A stretch of 64,000 nucleotides of DNA, taken from NCBI GenBank assembly GCA_029062895.1, contig JAIDPF010000069.1:1-64000 (forward strand), given 5' to 3'. This DNA comes from Lachnospiraceae bacterium. Lineage in GTDB: Bacteria; Bacillota; Clostridia; Lachnospirales; Lachnospiraceae. Shown piece by piece: positions 20,233 through 29,152 of this stretch. The notes below the pieces were generated by a model. It saw nothing but the letters and a program-made list of their open reading frames with translations, ran no database searches and was not told the DNA's origin. The translations under genes were made by a program, and so were the position numbers. Each line of letters begins with the position of its first letter. Positions within the stretch are counted from its first letter, which is position 1.

Positions 20233-21807
20233 TTATTCTTCACCTTCCCTGACTGCCTTTGCAAATTCCGCCTGTATGGAAGGATCATAGGAAAGCATCG
20301 GATCCACATCCTTGCCTTTGATCTTACGCTCTACATAATTGCTTGTGATCTTCACAACCACCGGCGACAATACGATCACACCAATCAGGTTCGGGATCAT
20401 CATCAGCGCGTTGAACGTATCCGAAATATCCCATGCCAGAGACGACGTCATCAAGGAACCGCTGATAATCATCAAAACAAAGATCACTCTATAAACTTTA
20501 GCGCCTCCGATGCCAAACAGATACTCAGCCGCTTTGCCACCATAATGAGACCAGCCAAGCACCGTCGTAAAGGCAAATAACAGGATCGCTACTGCAATGA
20601 ACATCTCGCCAAACCGTCCGAAGCCCGCGCCCAGCCTACCAAATACCTGCCCAAATGTCTGCTGGACTAATGTCGCGTCATTAACGCCTTCCGCTACCGC
20701 CCCGGTTGCAAGATCAATACATCCGGAAGAAAGCACAACGATGGCAGTCATCGTACATACAACAAACGTATCTGCAAATACTTCAAAGATGCCCCACATT
20801 CCCTGCTTAACAGGCTCCTTAACGTTAGAATTGGAATGCACCATTACTGAGGATCCAAGTCCCGCTTCATTAGAGAATACGCCACGCTTACATCCCTGTG
20901 TAATGACTTCCTTAATTGCCACTCCGACTACCGCGCCTTCGACTGCCTTAATACCAAATGCGAATTTAAAGATTGCGCTAAATATTGCACCGATCTGAGA
21001 AATATTAGCAAACAAAATAACCAATGCACCGGCCACATAGGCAATCGCCATAAACGGAACAATCCGTTCCGCTACTGCCGCAATCCTCTCAAGACCGCCA
21101 ATAATAATCAAACCTGCCAGTATCATTAAAACAACACCAATCACAACAGAAACCACTGTAACCGCACTTTCGCCCTCGCCATAAAGCACTGGTGCGTCAA
21201 CGTTTTTAAAGAATGCAGATTGTAGATTCAGCGTGATCTTATTGATCTGCCCCATGTTCCCGATACCAAAAGATGCAAGCAGCGCAAAAATGGAAAATAG
21301 TACGGCGAGGACGCTTCCTGCGCCTTCGCAAAAGCCGTTCTTCTTGATTTTGCCAAGTCCGTCCTTCAGATAATACATCGGTCCCCCTGACCACTCACCT
21401 GCTTTATTCTTACGACGATAATAAATGCCAAGAACATTTTCGGAGAAATTCGTCATCATACCGAAGAATGCAGCAAGCCACATCCAGAATACCGCACCCG
21501 GTCCACCAACCACAATCGCTGCCGACACACCGGCTATATTACCTGTACCAATTGTCGCTGCCAGTGCCGTACAAAGCGCCTGAAACTGGGACACACTTCC
21601 CTTGCCCGTCTTATTGTGCGTGTCCTTTTGAAATACGCCGACGATCGTTTTTTTCCACCAGTGTCCAAGATGAGAGATCTGAAAGAATTTTGTCATTACC
21701 GTCATCAGTATACCCGTGCCAAGTAAAAGCACCAGTCCGATCTTCACCCAGACAAATGAGTTGATCGCATTATTGATCTCTGTTAATTTTGTCAAAAAAT
21801 CTGCCAT
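20233..21807 (-). CDS. sodium:alanine/glycine symporter (AGCS family)
   Basis: ALAATIGTGNIAGVSAAIVVGGPGAVFWMWLAAFFGM; KRGVFSNEAGLGSS; preceded by glycine riboswitch. Confidence 0.95.
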   Translation of the reverse strand: MADFLTKLTEINNAINSFVWVKIGLVLLLGTGILMTVMTKFFQISHLGHWWKKTIVGVFQKDTHNKTGKGSVSQFQALCTALAATIGTGNIAGVSAAIVVGGPGAVFWMWLAAFFGMMTNFSENVLGIYYRRKNKAGEWSGGPMYYLKDGLGKIKKNGFCEGAGSVLAVLFSIFALLASFGIGNMGQINKITLNLQSAFFKNVDAPVLYGEGESAVTVVSVVIGVVLMILAGLIIIGGLERIAAVAERIVPFMAIAYVAGALVILFANISQIGAIFSAIFKFAFGIKAVEGAVVGVAIKEVITQGCKRGVFSNEAGLGSSVMVHSNSNVKEPVKQGMWGIFEVFADTFVVCTMTAIVVLSSGCIDLATGAVAEGVNDATLVQQTFGQVFGRLGAGFGRFGEMFIAVAILLFAFTTVLGWSHYGGKAAEYLFGIGGAKVYRVIFVLMIISGSLMTSSLAWDISDTFNALMMIPNLIGVIVLSPVVVKITSNYVERKIKGKDVDPMLSYDPSIQAEFAKAVREGEE

Positions 21808-21882
21808 ATGCTCCTCCTACCCTTCTTTTGTTTAATTGAAGATGATCTCATCAGCGTTTGCCTAAATATATGCTAAAAACAC

Positions 21883-21910
21883 AAAAAAATTGCACCCAAA
21901 AGGTACAATC
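21883..21910 (-). terminator. riboswitch expression-platform terminator TTGTACC-TTTTG-GGTGCAA-TTTTTTT
   Basis: Hairpin plus 7 T on the minus strand between aptamer and AGCS start. Confidence 0.75.
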
Positions 21911-21919
21911 CGCCATTGG

Positions 21920-21996
21920 TTCTGTCCTTTTGCCTGAGAGATCGGCATCTCTGCCTTACACCTTCGGCGCTCACTAAATGAGGCTCTCCAGAAGTT
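21920..21996 (-). ncRNA. glycine riboswitch (single aptamer visible)
   Basis: Minus strand: CTGGAGAGCCTCATTTAGTGAGCGCCGAAGGTGTAAGGCAGAGATGCCGATCTCTCAGGCAAAAGGACAGA, matching the glycine aptamer core. Confidence 0.93.
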
Positions 21997-22010
21997 ATAT
22001 TTTCCTGTCA

Positions 22011-22039
22011 ATCATACACCGGTTTCCAGAAGATGTCAA
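22011..22039 (-). promoter_or_regulatory. sigma-A promoter TTGACA-N17-TATGAT for riboswitch/AGCS transcript
   Basis: Perfect -35 and near-perfect -10 with 17-nt spacer on the minus strand. Confidence 0.8.
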
Positions 22040-22089
22040 CCCAAACTTGGGTCACAAATTGGGGTTCAAAAATTGAGATCGGCGTATCA

Positions 22090-22809
22090 TTACACGCCGA
22101 TCTCCGCACGCATCTTTAGCAATATCTTTTTTTCCTGCCGGCTGACCTGCACCTGACTGATGCCCATCAATCCTGCCACCTCCGTCTGTGTCTTATTCTC
22201 AAAATACCTGAGCCTGATCAGCTGTCTGTCCCTTTCGTCCATTTTTTCCATCAGTTCCTGCAGTACGATATGATTGGTCAATATCTCATGTTCATCTTTA
22301 TTACCCGGAATCCGGTCGATCAAAAGCATTTCCCTGTCATCACTTTTATATGCCGCCTGATAAATAGATTCTACCTCATAACCTGCCTCCAGAGCCAAAA
22401 CAATATCTTCTCTGCCTAGCCCCGTCATCTCCATAAGCTCCTGTATATTGGCTTCCCTGCCATGCTGGCTAGCGTACTGCTCCATGCTCTGCCTGACCCG
22501 ATAAGCATTTTCCTTGATTCCTCTGGATATCTTTACGATCCCATCGTCACGAAAAAATCGTTTGATTTCTCCCATGATCATCGGGACCGCATAGGTAGAA
22601 AATCGGACATCCCTGCCAAGGTCAAAGTGATCCACTGCCTTGATCAATCCAATCACACCGATCTGAAAGAGATCTTCCATATCACATCCCCTTCCCTGAT
22701 ATCGTTTTACTATATGTCTGACCAATCCCAGATTCTGCTCAATCAATTGCGTGCGTACTTCCTGATCTCCCTTTTGTGACTGTTCAATCATTACTGCCAC
22801 ATTTTCCAT
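22090..22809 (-). CDS. sigF: sporulation sigma factor SigF
   Basis: Sigma-70 regions; RHIVKRYQGRGCDMEDLFQIGVIGLIKAVDHFDL; third gene after spoIIAA-spoIIAB. Confidence 0.95.
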   Translation of the reverse strand: MENVAVMIEQSQKGDQEVRTQLIEQNLGLVRHIVKRYQGRGCDMEDLFQIGVIGLIKAVDHFDLGRDVRFSTYAVPMIMGEIKRFFRDDGIVKISRGIKENAYRVRQSMEQYASQHGREANIQELMEMTGLGREDIVLALEAGYEVESIYQAAYKSDDREMLLIDRIPGNKDEHEILTNHIVLQELMEKMDERDRQLIRLRYFENKTQTEVAGLMGISQVQVSRQEKKILLKMRAEIGV

Positions 22810-23303
22810 CAGTCTTCCAAAGCCCCCGCAATCTTTTTCTTCATAATGACCTTCGTTCCCTCACCTGGAGAACTGATAACCTTGATTTCATTCATAAATG
22901 CTTCCATAAAGGCAAATCCCATGCCTGACCGTTCCAGATCCGGTCTTGTCGTATAAAGCGGTTCCATGGCTTTAGCGATATCCGCGATTCCGCAGCCCTC
23001 ATCTTCTATGATCACAGTCAGGGCAAGACCATCCTGCTCACAGATCATGCGGATCATCGGTACTCCATCTTTCTTCTCATATGCACCATAGCCGTGGATG
23101 ATCGAATTAGTAACCGCTTCCGATACGGCTGTCTTGACATCGGCGACCTCCTCTACGGTGGGATTCATGTCAAGCATAAACGCCGCCGTGATGGTTCTTG
23201 CCAGCTTCTCATTATAAGAATAAGCCGGCATCTGTATCTCCATATAATTTTTTCGTCCTTCCGTATTCTCCTGCTCCTGTGTGATCGTACATGTTTTCAT
23301 CAT
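22809..23303 (-). CDS. spoIIAB: anti-sigma F factor SpoIIAB (possible ~20-aa N-terminal extension)
   Basis: VADVKTAVSEAVTNSIIHGYG; IIEDEGCGIADI; SGMGFAFMEAFMNEI. Confidence 0.94.
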   Translation of the reverse strand: MMKTCTITQEQENTEGRKNYMEIQMPAYSYNEKLARTITAAFMLDMNPTVEEVADVKTAVSEAVTNSIIHGYGAYEKKDGVPMIRMICEQDGLALTVIIEDEGCGIADIAKAMEPLYTTRPDLERSGMGFAFMEAFMNEIKVISSPGEGTKVIMKKKIAGALED

Positions 23304-23336
23304 GACACTCCTTCTCCTTTTTCATACTAATAACCA

Positions 23337-23446
23337 TGCCTTTCCATAGCCTGCGAACTTTAATGCACTTTAGTGCTATGCCGCAGGCACAAATTCGCAA
23401 AACAAATTTATTTGGTTTTGAAAAACTCTTTGATTTTTCAATTTGT
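23337..23446. repeat. complex palindromic element B in the spoIIAA-spoIIAB gap
   Basis: GCCTGCG/CGCAGGC with nested GCAC/GTGC, then ACAAATT...AATTTGT arms; the right edge overlaps the spoIIAA stop codon. Confidence 0.7.
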
Positions 23447-23749
23447 CTCCTGCGCCGTAATGAAGCTGACGATCTTATGCAGCCCGGCGGCGCACAGGAT
23501 ATCATGGATCCGGCTGCTTGCGTTGGCAATATAGATATGCCCACCAAAATTAGACACCACTCTCTGCCGCCCCATGATCATTCCGATCCCGGAACTGTCC
23601 ATGACTCTGGTAGCTGAGAAATCAAAAATCACGTCCTGAATCTCTCCTTTCACGATTTTTTCATCCGCCTGCTTGCGTATCAGTACCGCCTGATGGTGGT
23701 CGATCTCTTCCGGCATCCGAATCACCAGATACTTATCATCAATCTGCAT
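23438..23749 (-). CDS. spoIIAA: anti-sigma F factor antagonist SpoIIAA (start re-assigned to MQIDDKYLVIRMPEEI)
   Basis: STAS domain: VIFDFSATRVMDSSGIGMIMGR; GGAAGG RBS directly before this ATG. Confidence 0.93.
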   Translation of the reverse strand: MQIDDKYLVIRMPEEIDHHQAVLIRKQADEKIVKGEIQDVIFDFSATRVMDSSGIGMIMGRQRVVSNFGGHIYIANASSRIHDILCAAGLHKIVSFITAQETN

Positions 23750-23804
23750 TTTCTTCCTTCCTTTCTTAACTAATATAGTATTTGTCCTCCCAAAAGTATG
23801 CAAA

Positions 23805-23828
23805 AGAGAGCATATCACTATGCTCTCT
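23805..23828 (-). terminator. hairpin AGAGAGCATA-TCAC-TATGCTCTCT
   Basis: Perfect 10-bp stem, T run on the minus strand, between TPR gene and spoIIAA. Confidence 0.8.
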
Positions 23829-23920
23829 CTTTCGTATCTTATCTAAGGAATCAATTATTATATCAGTGTTTCCTTACGATTCTCTTTGTAATTCTCTTTC
23901 TGATTCTTTTTGTAATCTGC

Positions 23921-25333
23921 TTACTCTGCAATTTCCGCCAGTTTCTGCTGTGCTTTTGTTACCAGTGTACTGTTCGGGAACAATTCAATCAGCTGATTAA
24001 ATGATTCCGCTGCATGTTCCACATCCCCACTATCCATATATGCCAGACCCAGATAATACAAAGCATCGTCATTGTTCCGGTCATACTGATATGCTCTTCC
24101 CAGATGCGTAATAGCCGTCGGATAATCCATCCGGTTGTATGCATCCAATCCGCTGTTATAATAAGACTGCGATACGGAATCTCCGATCGACTGCCGCAGA
24201 TAATTATATAAATCCAGAAATTCCTGCGAAGCCTCCTGTTCCACATATGTCTGACTGATTGCACCCAGATGCTGTTCAACACTCATCGCATCCTGTGACG
24301 AGTCAAGGGCTGCATACGCTGCTGCCAATAATTCATTGATTTCCCGTAATGCGCCATCAGACCCTGAAAGCGCGTTCAACTTATCCTGCAATGACAGATT
24401 GCTCTGCTCCAGCTGGCTGATCCTCGTCTCCAGTTCGACGATCTCAGTGTTTTTCCAATCCAACTGCTCTACATATCCGCTGATCTGTTCCTTCAGCTCA
24501 TCCTGCGCACTCTGCACCTTAGAAGGGGTGATCAAAAAGATGGTTACACAAAGTCCGATCACAATCCCCAGCGCGATCTGTATAAACGCATTGATTCCCA
24601 GCGGCTCCTTTCCATTAAGCGGTTGGATGATGACATCATTGCCGCTGGATTTATAGATGGCAGCGCTTTCTTCTTTTTGACGCTTTTTAGTGCGACCGGA
24701 TGCGTGTATATCATCCGGATCAAGTTGTTCTTCTACCTCTTTGAGATATCGCAGAGTTTTCACGTCTCCGCCATCAATCCGCTTACTATGTGTAAATTCC
24801 CTCTTTGCCTTTTCCCATTCTTCCCTTTTGACATACAAAAGTCCTAACAGCTGATGGGCTTTAACAAATTTGGGATTCTGATTCAACACTTTGCGCAGTT
24901 GGATGATCGCCATATCATAATCACCTTTTTGGCACAATTCCAAAGAAACATTATACTTTTTAATTGTAGTACGGATGATGTCCAGTCTTCCCTGATTGGA
25001 CTGGATAATCTCCATATAATCCAACGCAAGATTTTTTTCTTCCCGTACTGTCGCACTGATCACCCACTCGATCAGGGCGGCACCGACCTCCCCACATTCA
25101 AAATAGATCAGTCCCAGAAGATTTCTTGCATCCACATGCTGCTTATTATATTTTAAACATTGCCGCAAAGAGTTAACTGCTCCTGACAGGTCTCTGACTC
25201 TGGCGCGTTCCAATCCATCATTATAAGAATACTCCGCTGCATACATGATTCTTTTGTATGCACGCACATCCGCTCCACAACCTGTACAATAATCCAACTC
25301 TGATAAACGGCATCCACACTGATAACATAGCAT
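23921..25333 (-). CDS. TPR-repeat membrane protein with N-terminal zinc ribbon
   Basis: MLCYQCGCRLSELDYCTGCGADV; TPR repeats; one TM plus coiled coil. Confidence 0.8.
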   Translation of the reverse strand: MLCYQCGCRLSELDYCTGCGADVRAYKRIMYAAEYSYNDGLERARVRDLSGAVNSLRQCLKYNKQHVDARNLLGLIYFECGEVGAALIEWVISATVREEKNLALDYMEIIQSNQGRLDIIRTTIKKYNVSLELCQKGDYDMAIIQLRKVLNQNPKFVKAHQLLGLLYVKREEWEKAKREFTHSKRIDGGDVKTLRYLKEVEEQLDPDDIHASGRTKKRQKEESAAIYKSSGNDVIIQPLNGKEPLGINAFIQIALGIVIGLCVTIFLITPSKVQSAQDELKEQISGYVEQLDWKNTEIVELETRISQLEQSNLSLQDKLNALSGSDGALREINELLAAAYAALDSSQDAMSVEQHLGAISQTYVEQEASQEFLDLYNYLRQSIGDSVSQSYYNSGLDAYNRMDYPTAITHLGRAYQYDRNNDDALYYLGLAYMDSGDVEHAAESFNQLIELFPNSTLVTKAQQKLAEIAE

Positions 25334-25346
25334 AACCGTCTATCTC

Positions 25347-25490
25347 CTAAACTTCTTCATCCGTTTCTTTTATAATATCAAAAAATATATCTGTCATATC
25401 TGTCATGTCACGATGATTCAAAATTTCCTCTGCATCCTGCAATTCCAAACTCGGATGGAACTTTTTCAGTTCCTCTTCAAAATTGATCAT
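25347..25490 (-). CDS. small 47-aa acidic ORF MINFEEELKKFHPSLELQDAEEILNHRDMTDMTDIFFDIIKETDEEV
   Basis: Manual translation; immediately upstream of and on the same strand as the TPR gene; not in the ORF track because of length. Confidence 0.6.
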   Translation of the reverse strand: MINFEEELKKFHPSLELQDAEEILNHRDMTDMTDIFFDIIKETDEEV

Positions 25491-25578
25491 TTATGATACC
25501 TTGTTCCTTTCTAACCCCGCTGAACAATCATATTCCTTAAGTATAATTTATCCATTGTAGCAAATATTAAATAATTCC

Positions 25579-26865
25579 TTAGTCTTTGCATAAACCGCGT
25601 ATCAAGCCTGTCAGATATAATGATCCTGCAATCACCAGCAATCCGTCCTGCCGCGCCTTCTTTCCATAGCAGAAAGCCTGTCCGGCGTCCCCAAATGCCT
25701 TCACTTCTTTATCTGTACCATCCCGGAACAGCTTTTCAACATACTCCAAATCTGCCGCCCGGTCGCCGCCTGCTACTGTAATAATATACTGTGCAAATAG
25801 ATCTGAAGCAATGATCTCATGCACCATAGCCTCGATATCTTTATCCGTCACCACAGCAAAAAGTAAAACCTTTCGTTCCTGCCGATAAGACAAGCTTTGC
25901 AACAGCGCCTGCATCCCATTAGGATTATGCGCTCCATCCAGCAGGATACCAGGCTGAATCTCTTCCATCCGGCAGGGCCAGCTTGTCCACCTGACTGCCT
26001 CTGCAACAGCTTCCTGCGTCAGCTCTTCCCCCAGAATCCTCCGCATGGCATATAATGCCAGCGAAACATTCATGCACTGATAAAGAGCACAAGATGGCAC
26101 TTTAATGTTATAATAACCATAATACTCAAAGAAAATAGAAAAATCAATGTATTTTTGATGATTTTTTAAATTTAAGAGATCCGCCTCAGCGATCGGGATC
26201 GCTTCCGCCCCCATTTCTTCTGCCTTTTCGCGAATCACGCTGCTGACCGTTTCCATTTCATGATAGTAAACAACAGGAACATCACCTGAGATAATCCCGG
26301 CTTTTTCTCCTGCGATCTCTTCTAAAGTGTCTCCCAAATATGCCATATGATCCAATGCGATTCTGGTAATGACGCAGATCTTCTTATTTTTTACAATATT
26401 AGTGGCGTCTAACCGCCCGCCCAGCCCCGTCTCCAAAATAATATATTCCGTTTTTGTTTCCTCAAAATAGACCATCGCCATAAAAAAGAGGAGTTCGAAG
26501 AATGTCGGAAAATAGTTTTCCGTATATCGTTCAATCTGCCGGGTGATATAGGAAAATATCCTGACAAATGCCTCCTCCGGGATATCCGTCTTCTGCACAC
26601 GGATACGCTCCCGCATACATTCCAGATGCGGAGACGTAAATAAGCCGCAGGTATGCCCTGTGGCCATGATCATGGACTCAGAATACGCGCAGACAGACCC
26701 CTTCCCATTGGTCCCGGCCACATGGATGATCTTCTGCCGTTCCCCCGGACGTCCCAAAAAAGAGTAAAATCCGTCTGTCTCACTCTGCTTATGCTTTTTC
26801 GTAAATTTCGGGATATCGAGAATATATTTCTCGACATCCCGGTAATCAACCGGCTTTCTGTCCAT
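25579..26865 (-). CDS. folC: folylpolyglutamate synthase/dihydrofolate synthase
   Basis: HVAGTNGKGSVCAYSESMIMATGHTCGLFTSPHL; DGAHNPNG. Confidence 0.95.
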   Translation of the reverse strand: MDRKPVDYRDVEKYILDIPKFTKKHKQSETDGFYSFLGRPGERQKIIHVAGTNGKGSVCAYSESMIMATGHTCGLFTSPHLECMRERIRVQKTDIPEEAFVRIFSYITRQIERYTENYFPTFFELLFFMAMVYFEETKTEYIILETGLGGRLDATNIVKNKKICVITRIALDHMAYLGDTLEEIAGEKAGIISGDVPVVYYHEMETVSSVIREKAEEMGAEAIPIAEADLLNLKNHQKYIDFSIFFEYYGYYNIKVPSCALYQCMNVSLALYAMRRILGEELTQEAVAEAVRWTSWPCRMEEIQPGILLDGAHNPNGMQALLQSLSYRQERKVLLFAVVTDKDIEAMVHEIIASDLFAQYIITVAGGDRAADLEYVEKLFRDGTDKEVKAFGDAGQAFCYGKKARQDGLLVIAGSLYLTGLIRGLCKD

Positions 26866-26990
26866 CTTCTATCCTCCGCAGTACATTATAACAACAGAAA
26901 GCTCTTTTGCACAATCCTTTTCCGGTATTTTAGGGAAACGCTGATTTGATCGCTGATATGATCGCTGATATGATCAGTGCTTCCTTAGAC

Positions 26991-27968
26991 TTACCGTGTT
27001 GAGAATATCACCTCCACGTTACCCATAGAGGACGTAATCGACATCTCTTTTGACGCACTGTTGTTGACCGTCGTGTTTTGCGACCATCCTGCCACATGAC
27101 ATCCCGGAATATCGACATTTCCTAACGCAGAATTGATATTATAATTAAACTGATCGGAGTCGCCGTAAATCGTCAGTTCCAGATCGCCCATGCTTCCCCT
27201 AAAATCAGCATCTCCCGTAATATGCCCCTGATACGTGATCTCGCTGGCGGAATATGACGCATCCATATTTCCAACTGTCCCATTCAGGATATCCAAACTA
27301 CAGGCACCTGTCTCTATCTTCAGGTTATCTGTTTCCAGCCAATCCACCGTCATATCACATGCTCCCAAATAAATCATCGTTTCTTCTGCTTTTATGGATT
27401 CCACTTCGACATCCCCTGCTGCCGCTGAAAGCTGGTATGTTTTGATCTCCAGATCCTCCGGCAGAGAGATCGTCAGATCCCCCAGATCGTCCAAAGAGAT
27501 CACATACAGCGTGTGATCTTCCACATAATACTGAAATTTACCCACACCGTTCCATTCAATACCGATATCATCCGCATCGCTCTCTACGATATCCAGATCG
27601 CCCGCCGTCATATAGATTTCTATATCCGTCACCTCATTTGCACTGACCGCCAGTGGATCTGTATACCTCCCTGTGGTATATACAGAATAGTTATCATTAT
27701 AACTTACCGTAAAATGATCCCCCATAAATCCCGTCGAAAAGCCAAAACCCATCTCCTGCTGCACAATATTCCATCCTGTATTCAGATGATCAAAAATAGT
27801 TCTGGTCTCATCGAAGATAAAGCTTCTGATGATCCTGATTCCCCCGGTAGTAACGCCTATGATGACCATTATGATTCCAAGGAGCAGCATGACCCCTGAT
27901 GTAATCAAAGAAACAATCGTAAACTTTTTCATCTTGCCGCCTCCTTTTTCCCAAAGATCAGATTCCAT
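26991..27968 (-). CDS. DUF4097 family putative adhesin-type protein
   Basis: Beta-repeat pattern GDLDIVESDADDIGIEW...; follows DUF1700 and PadR genes. Confidence 0.8.
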   Translation of the reverse strand: MESDLWEKGGGKMKKFTIVSLITSGVMLLLGIIMVIIGVTTGGIRIIRSFIFDETRTIFDHLNTGWNIVQQEMGFGFSTGFMGDHFTVSYNDNYSVYTTGRYTDPLAVSANEVTDIEIYMTAGDLDIVESDADDIGIEWNGVGKFQYYVEDHTLYVISLDDLGDLTISLPEDLEIKTYQLSAAAGDVEVESIKAEETMIYLGACDMTVDWLETDNLKIETGACSLDILNGTVGNMDASYSASEITYQGHITGDADFRGSMGDLELTIYGDSDQFNYNINSALGNVDIPGCHVAGWSQNTTVNNSASKEMSITSSMGNVEVIFSTR

Positions 27969-28645
27969 AATTTTTTTACCCCCTTACACAGCCACGGGAT
28001 CACATATCGGCAGACCAGCACGGTCAGAAGGATAAAGAAAATGCCTAACGCTCCTACAATCATCGCCCCGCCAATGCAGATAAACCCGACGGCAGCCGGA
28101 ACTCCCGCGCACATACCGACAATCGATGCAATCAAAGCAATCACACACGCGATCACCATAATAACTCCCGCAATTGCAAACCCAATAAAACTCCCAATCA
28201 GACCGACAATCAATCCGATCAGACCGCAAAGCGCCGGGATCCAGATCGGACATGTTAAGATGATCAATATAATGCTCAGAACGATAACTGCAGTATCCTT
28301 TTTTTCTTTTTTCTCTGCGTCAGCTCCTGCCGAAGCGGAGTTAAAACTTGTATAGGATGCTCCATCTGTATTCTGTCCTGCAGCAGCGCCCGGCTGCATC
28401 ATATAGGCATTGCTCCGGTCCGCGGTACGATAACCATTTTCTGTATATTCACCACCATCGTTTTCTTCTCTGATCGATCTTGCTACATCCGCAGGGCTGC
28501 CCAGCGAGTCTATCACTTCACCTTCCTTATCCGGTCCCGCATCCTCAAAATAGTCCCGATAATACTGCAATGCCTCCTGCTTTTCGCTCTCCGGCATTCC
28601 GGACAGATGCGTCTCCAGCTGCCGTAAGAATTCCTCTTTATTCAT
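27929..28645 (-). CDS. DUF1700 family membrane protein
   Basis: MNKEEFLRQLETHLSGMPESEKQEALQYYRDYFEDAG. Confidence 0.9.
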   Translation of the reverse strand: MNKEEFLRQLETHLSGMPESEKQEALQYYRDYFEDAGPDKEGEVIDSLGSPADVARSIREENDGGEYTENGYRTADRSNAYMMQPGAAAGQNTDGASYTSFNSASAGADAEKKEKKDTAVIVLSIILIILTCPIWIPALCGLIGLIVGLIGSFIGFAIAGVIMVIACVIALIASIVGMCAGVPAAVGFICIGGAMIVGALGIFFILLTVLVCRYVIPWLCKGVKKLWNLIFGKKEAAR

Positions 28646-28964
28646 CGCCGACTCCTTTCTCGAACAATAAGTTTATTTTTTCCGAATAGACCTTCCATTC
28701 TCTCTCGTACAAACTGAGCTGCGCCCTGCCGCGCTCTGTGATCTTATAATAACGCCGGTTCCTTCCGGCACACTCCTGATCATATACCGCTAAACATTCA
28801 TCCTTCTGCAGCCGTCTGAGAACCGGATAAAGCGTAGATTCACTAATCTCCATAACAGACCTTATCTGTTGGGTAATCCGGTATCCATAGGTTCCTTCAA
28901 TATTCTTAGACACCACCGACAAAACGATCGCATCCAAAAGGGCAGTACCCGTGTTAAATACCAT
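28638..28964 (-). CDS. PadR family transcriptional regulator
   Basis: LDAIVLSVVSKNIEGTYGYRITQQI...ISESTLYPVLRRLQKDECL. Confidence 0.95.
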   Translation of the reverse strand: MVFNTGTALLDAIVLSVVSKNIEGTYGYRITQQIRSVMEISESTLYPVLRRLQKDECLAVYDQECAGRNRRYYKITERGRAQLSLYEREWKVYSEKINLLFEKGVGDE

Positions 28965-28990
28965 GCCGGATCTCCTTTCTGATAAATTTT

Positions 28991-29049
28991 ATAATATTAT
29001 ATGTCGTATAATATTATGTTACAACATAATATACGACATATAATATTAT
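28991..29049. promoter_or_regulatory. PadR-type operator/promoter palindrome ATAATATTATATGTCGTAT...ATACGACATATAATATTAT
   Basis: Long inverted repeat directly upstream of padR containing ATGTCGTAT/ATACGACAT. Confidence 0.75.
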
Positions 29050-29079
29050 TTGTCAACAAATATTTTTATGAATGAATTT

Positions 29080-29113
29080 AAAAAATGGAACCGCATCCGT
29101 CGGATGCGGTCCC
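29080..29113 (-). terminator. intrinsic terminator GGGACCGCATCC-gac-GGATGCGGTTCC-ATTTTTT
   Basis: 12-bp stem (one G-T pair) downstream of amylase-family gene on the minus strand. Confidence 0.85.
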
Positions 29114-29152
29114 GTTAACCAGATTTGTGATGACAACATCTACATTATGACA

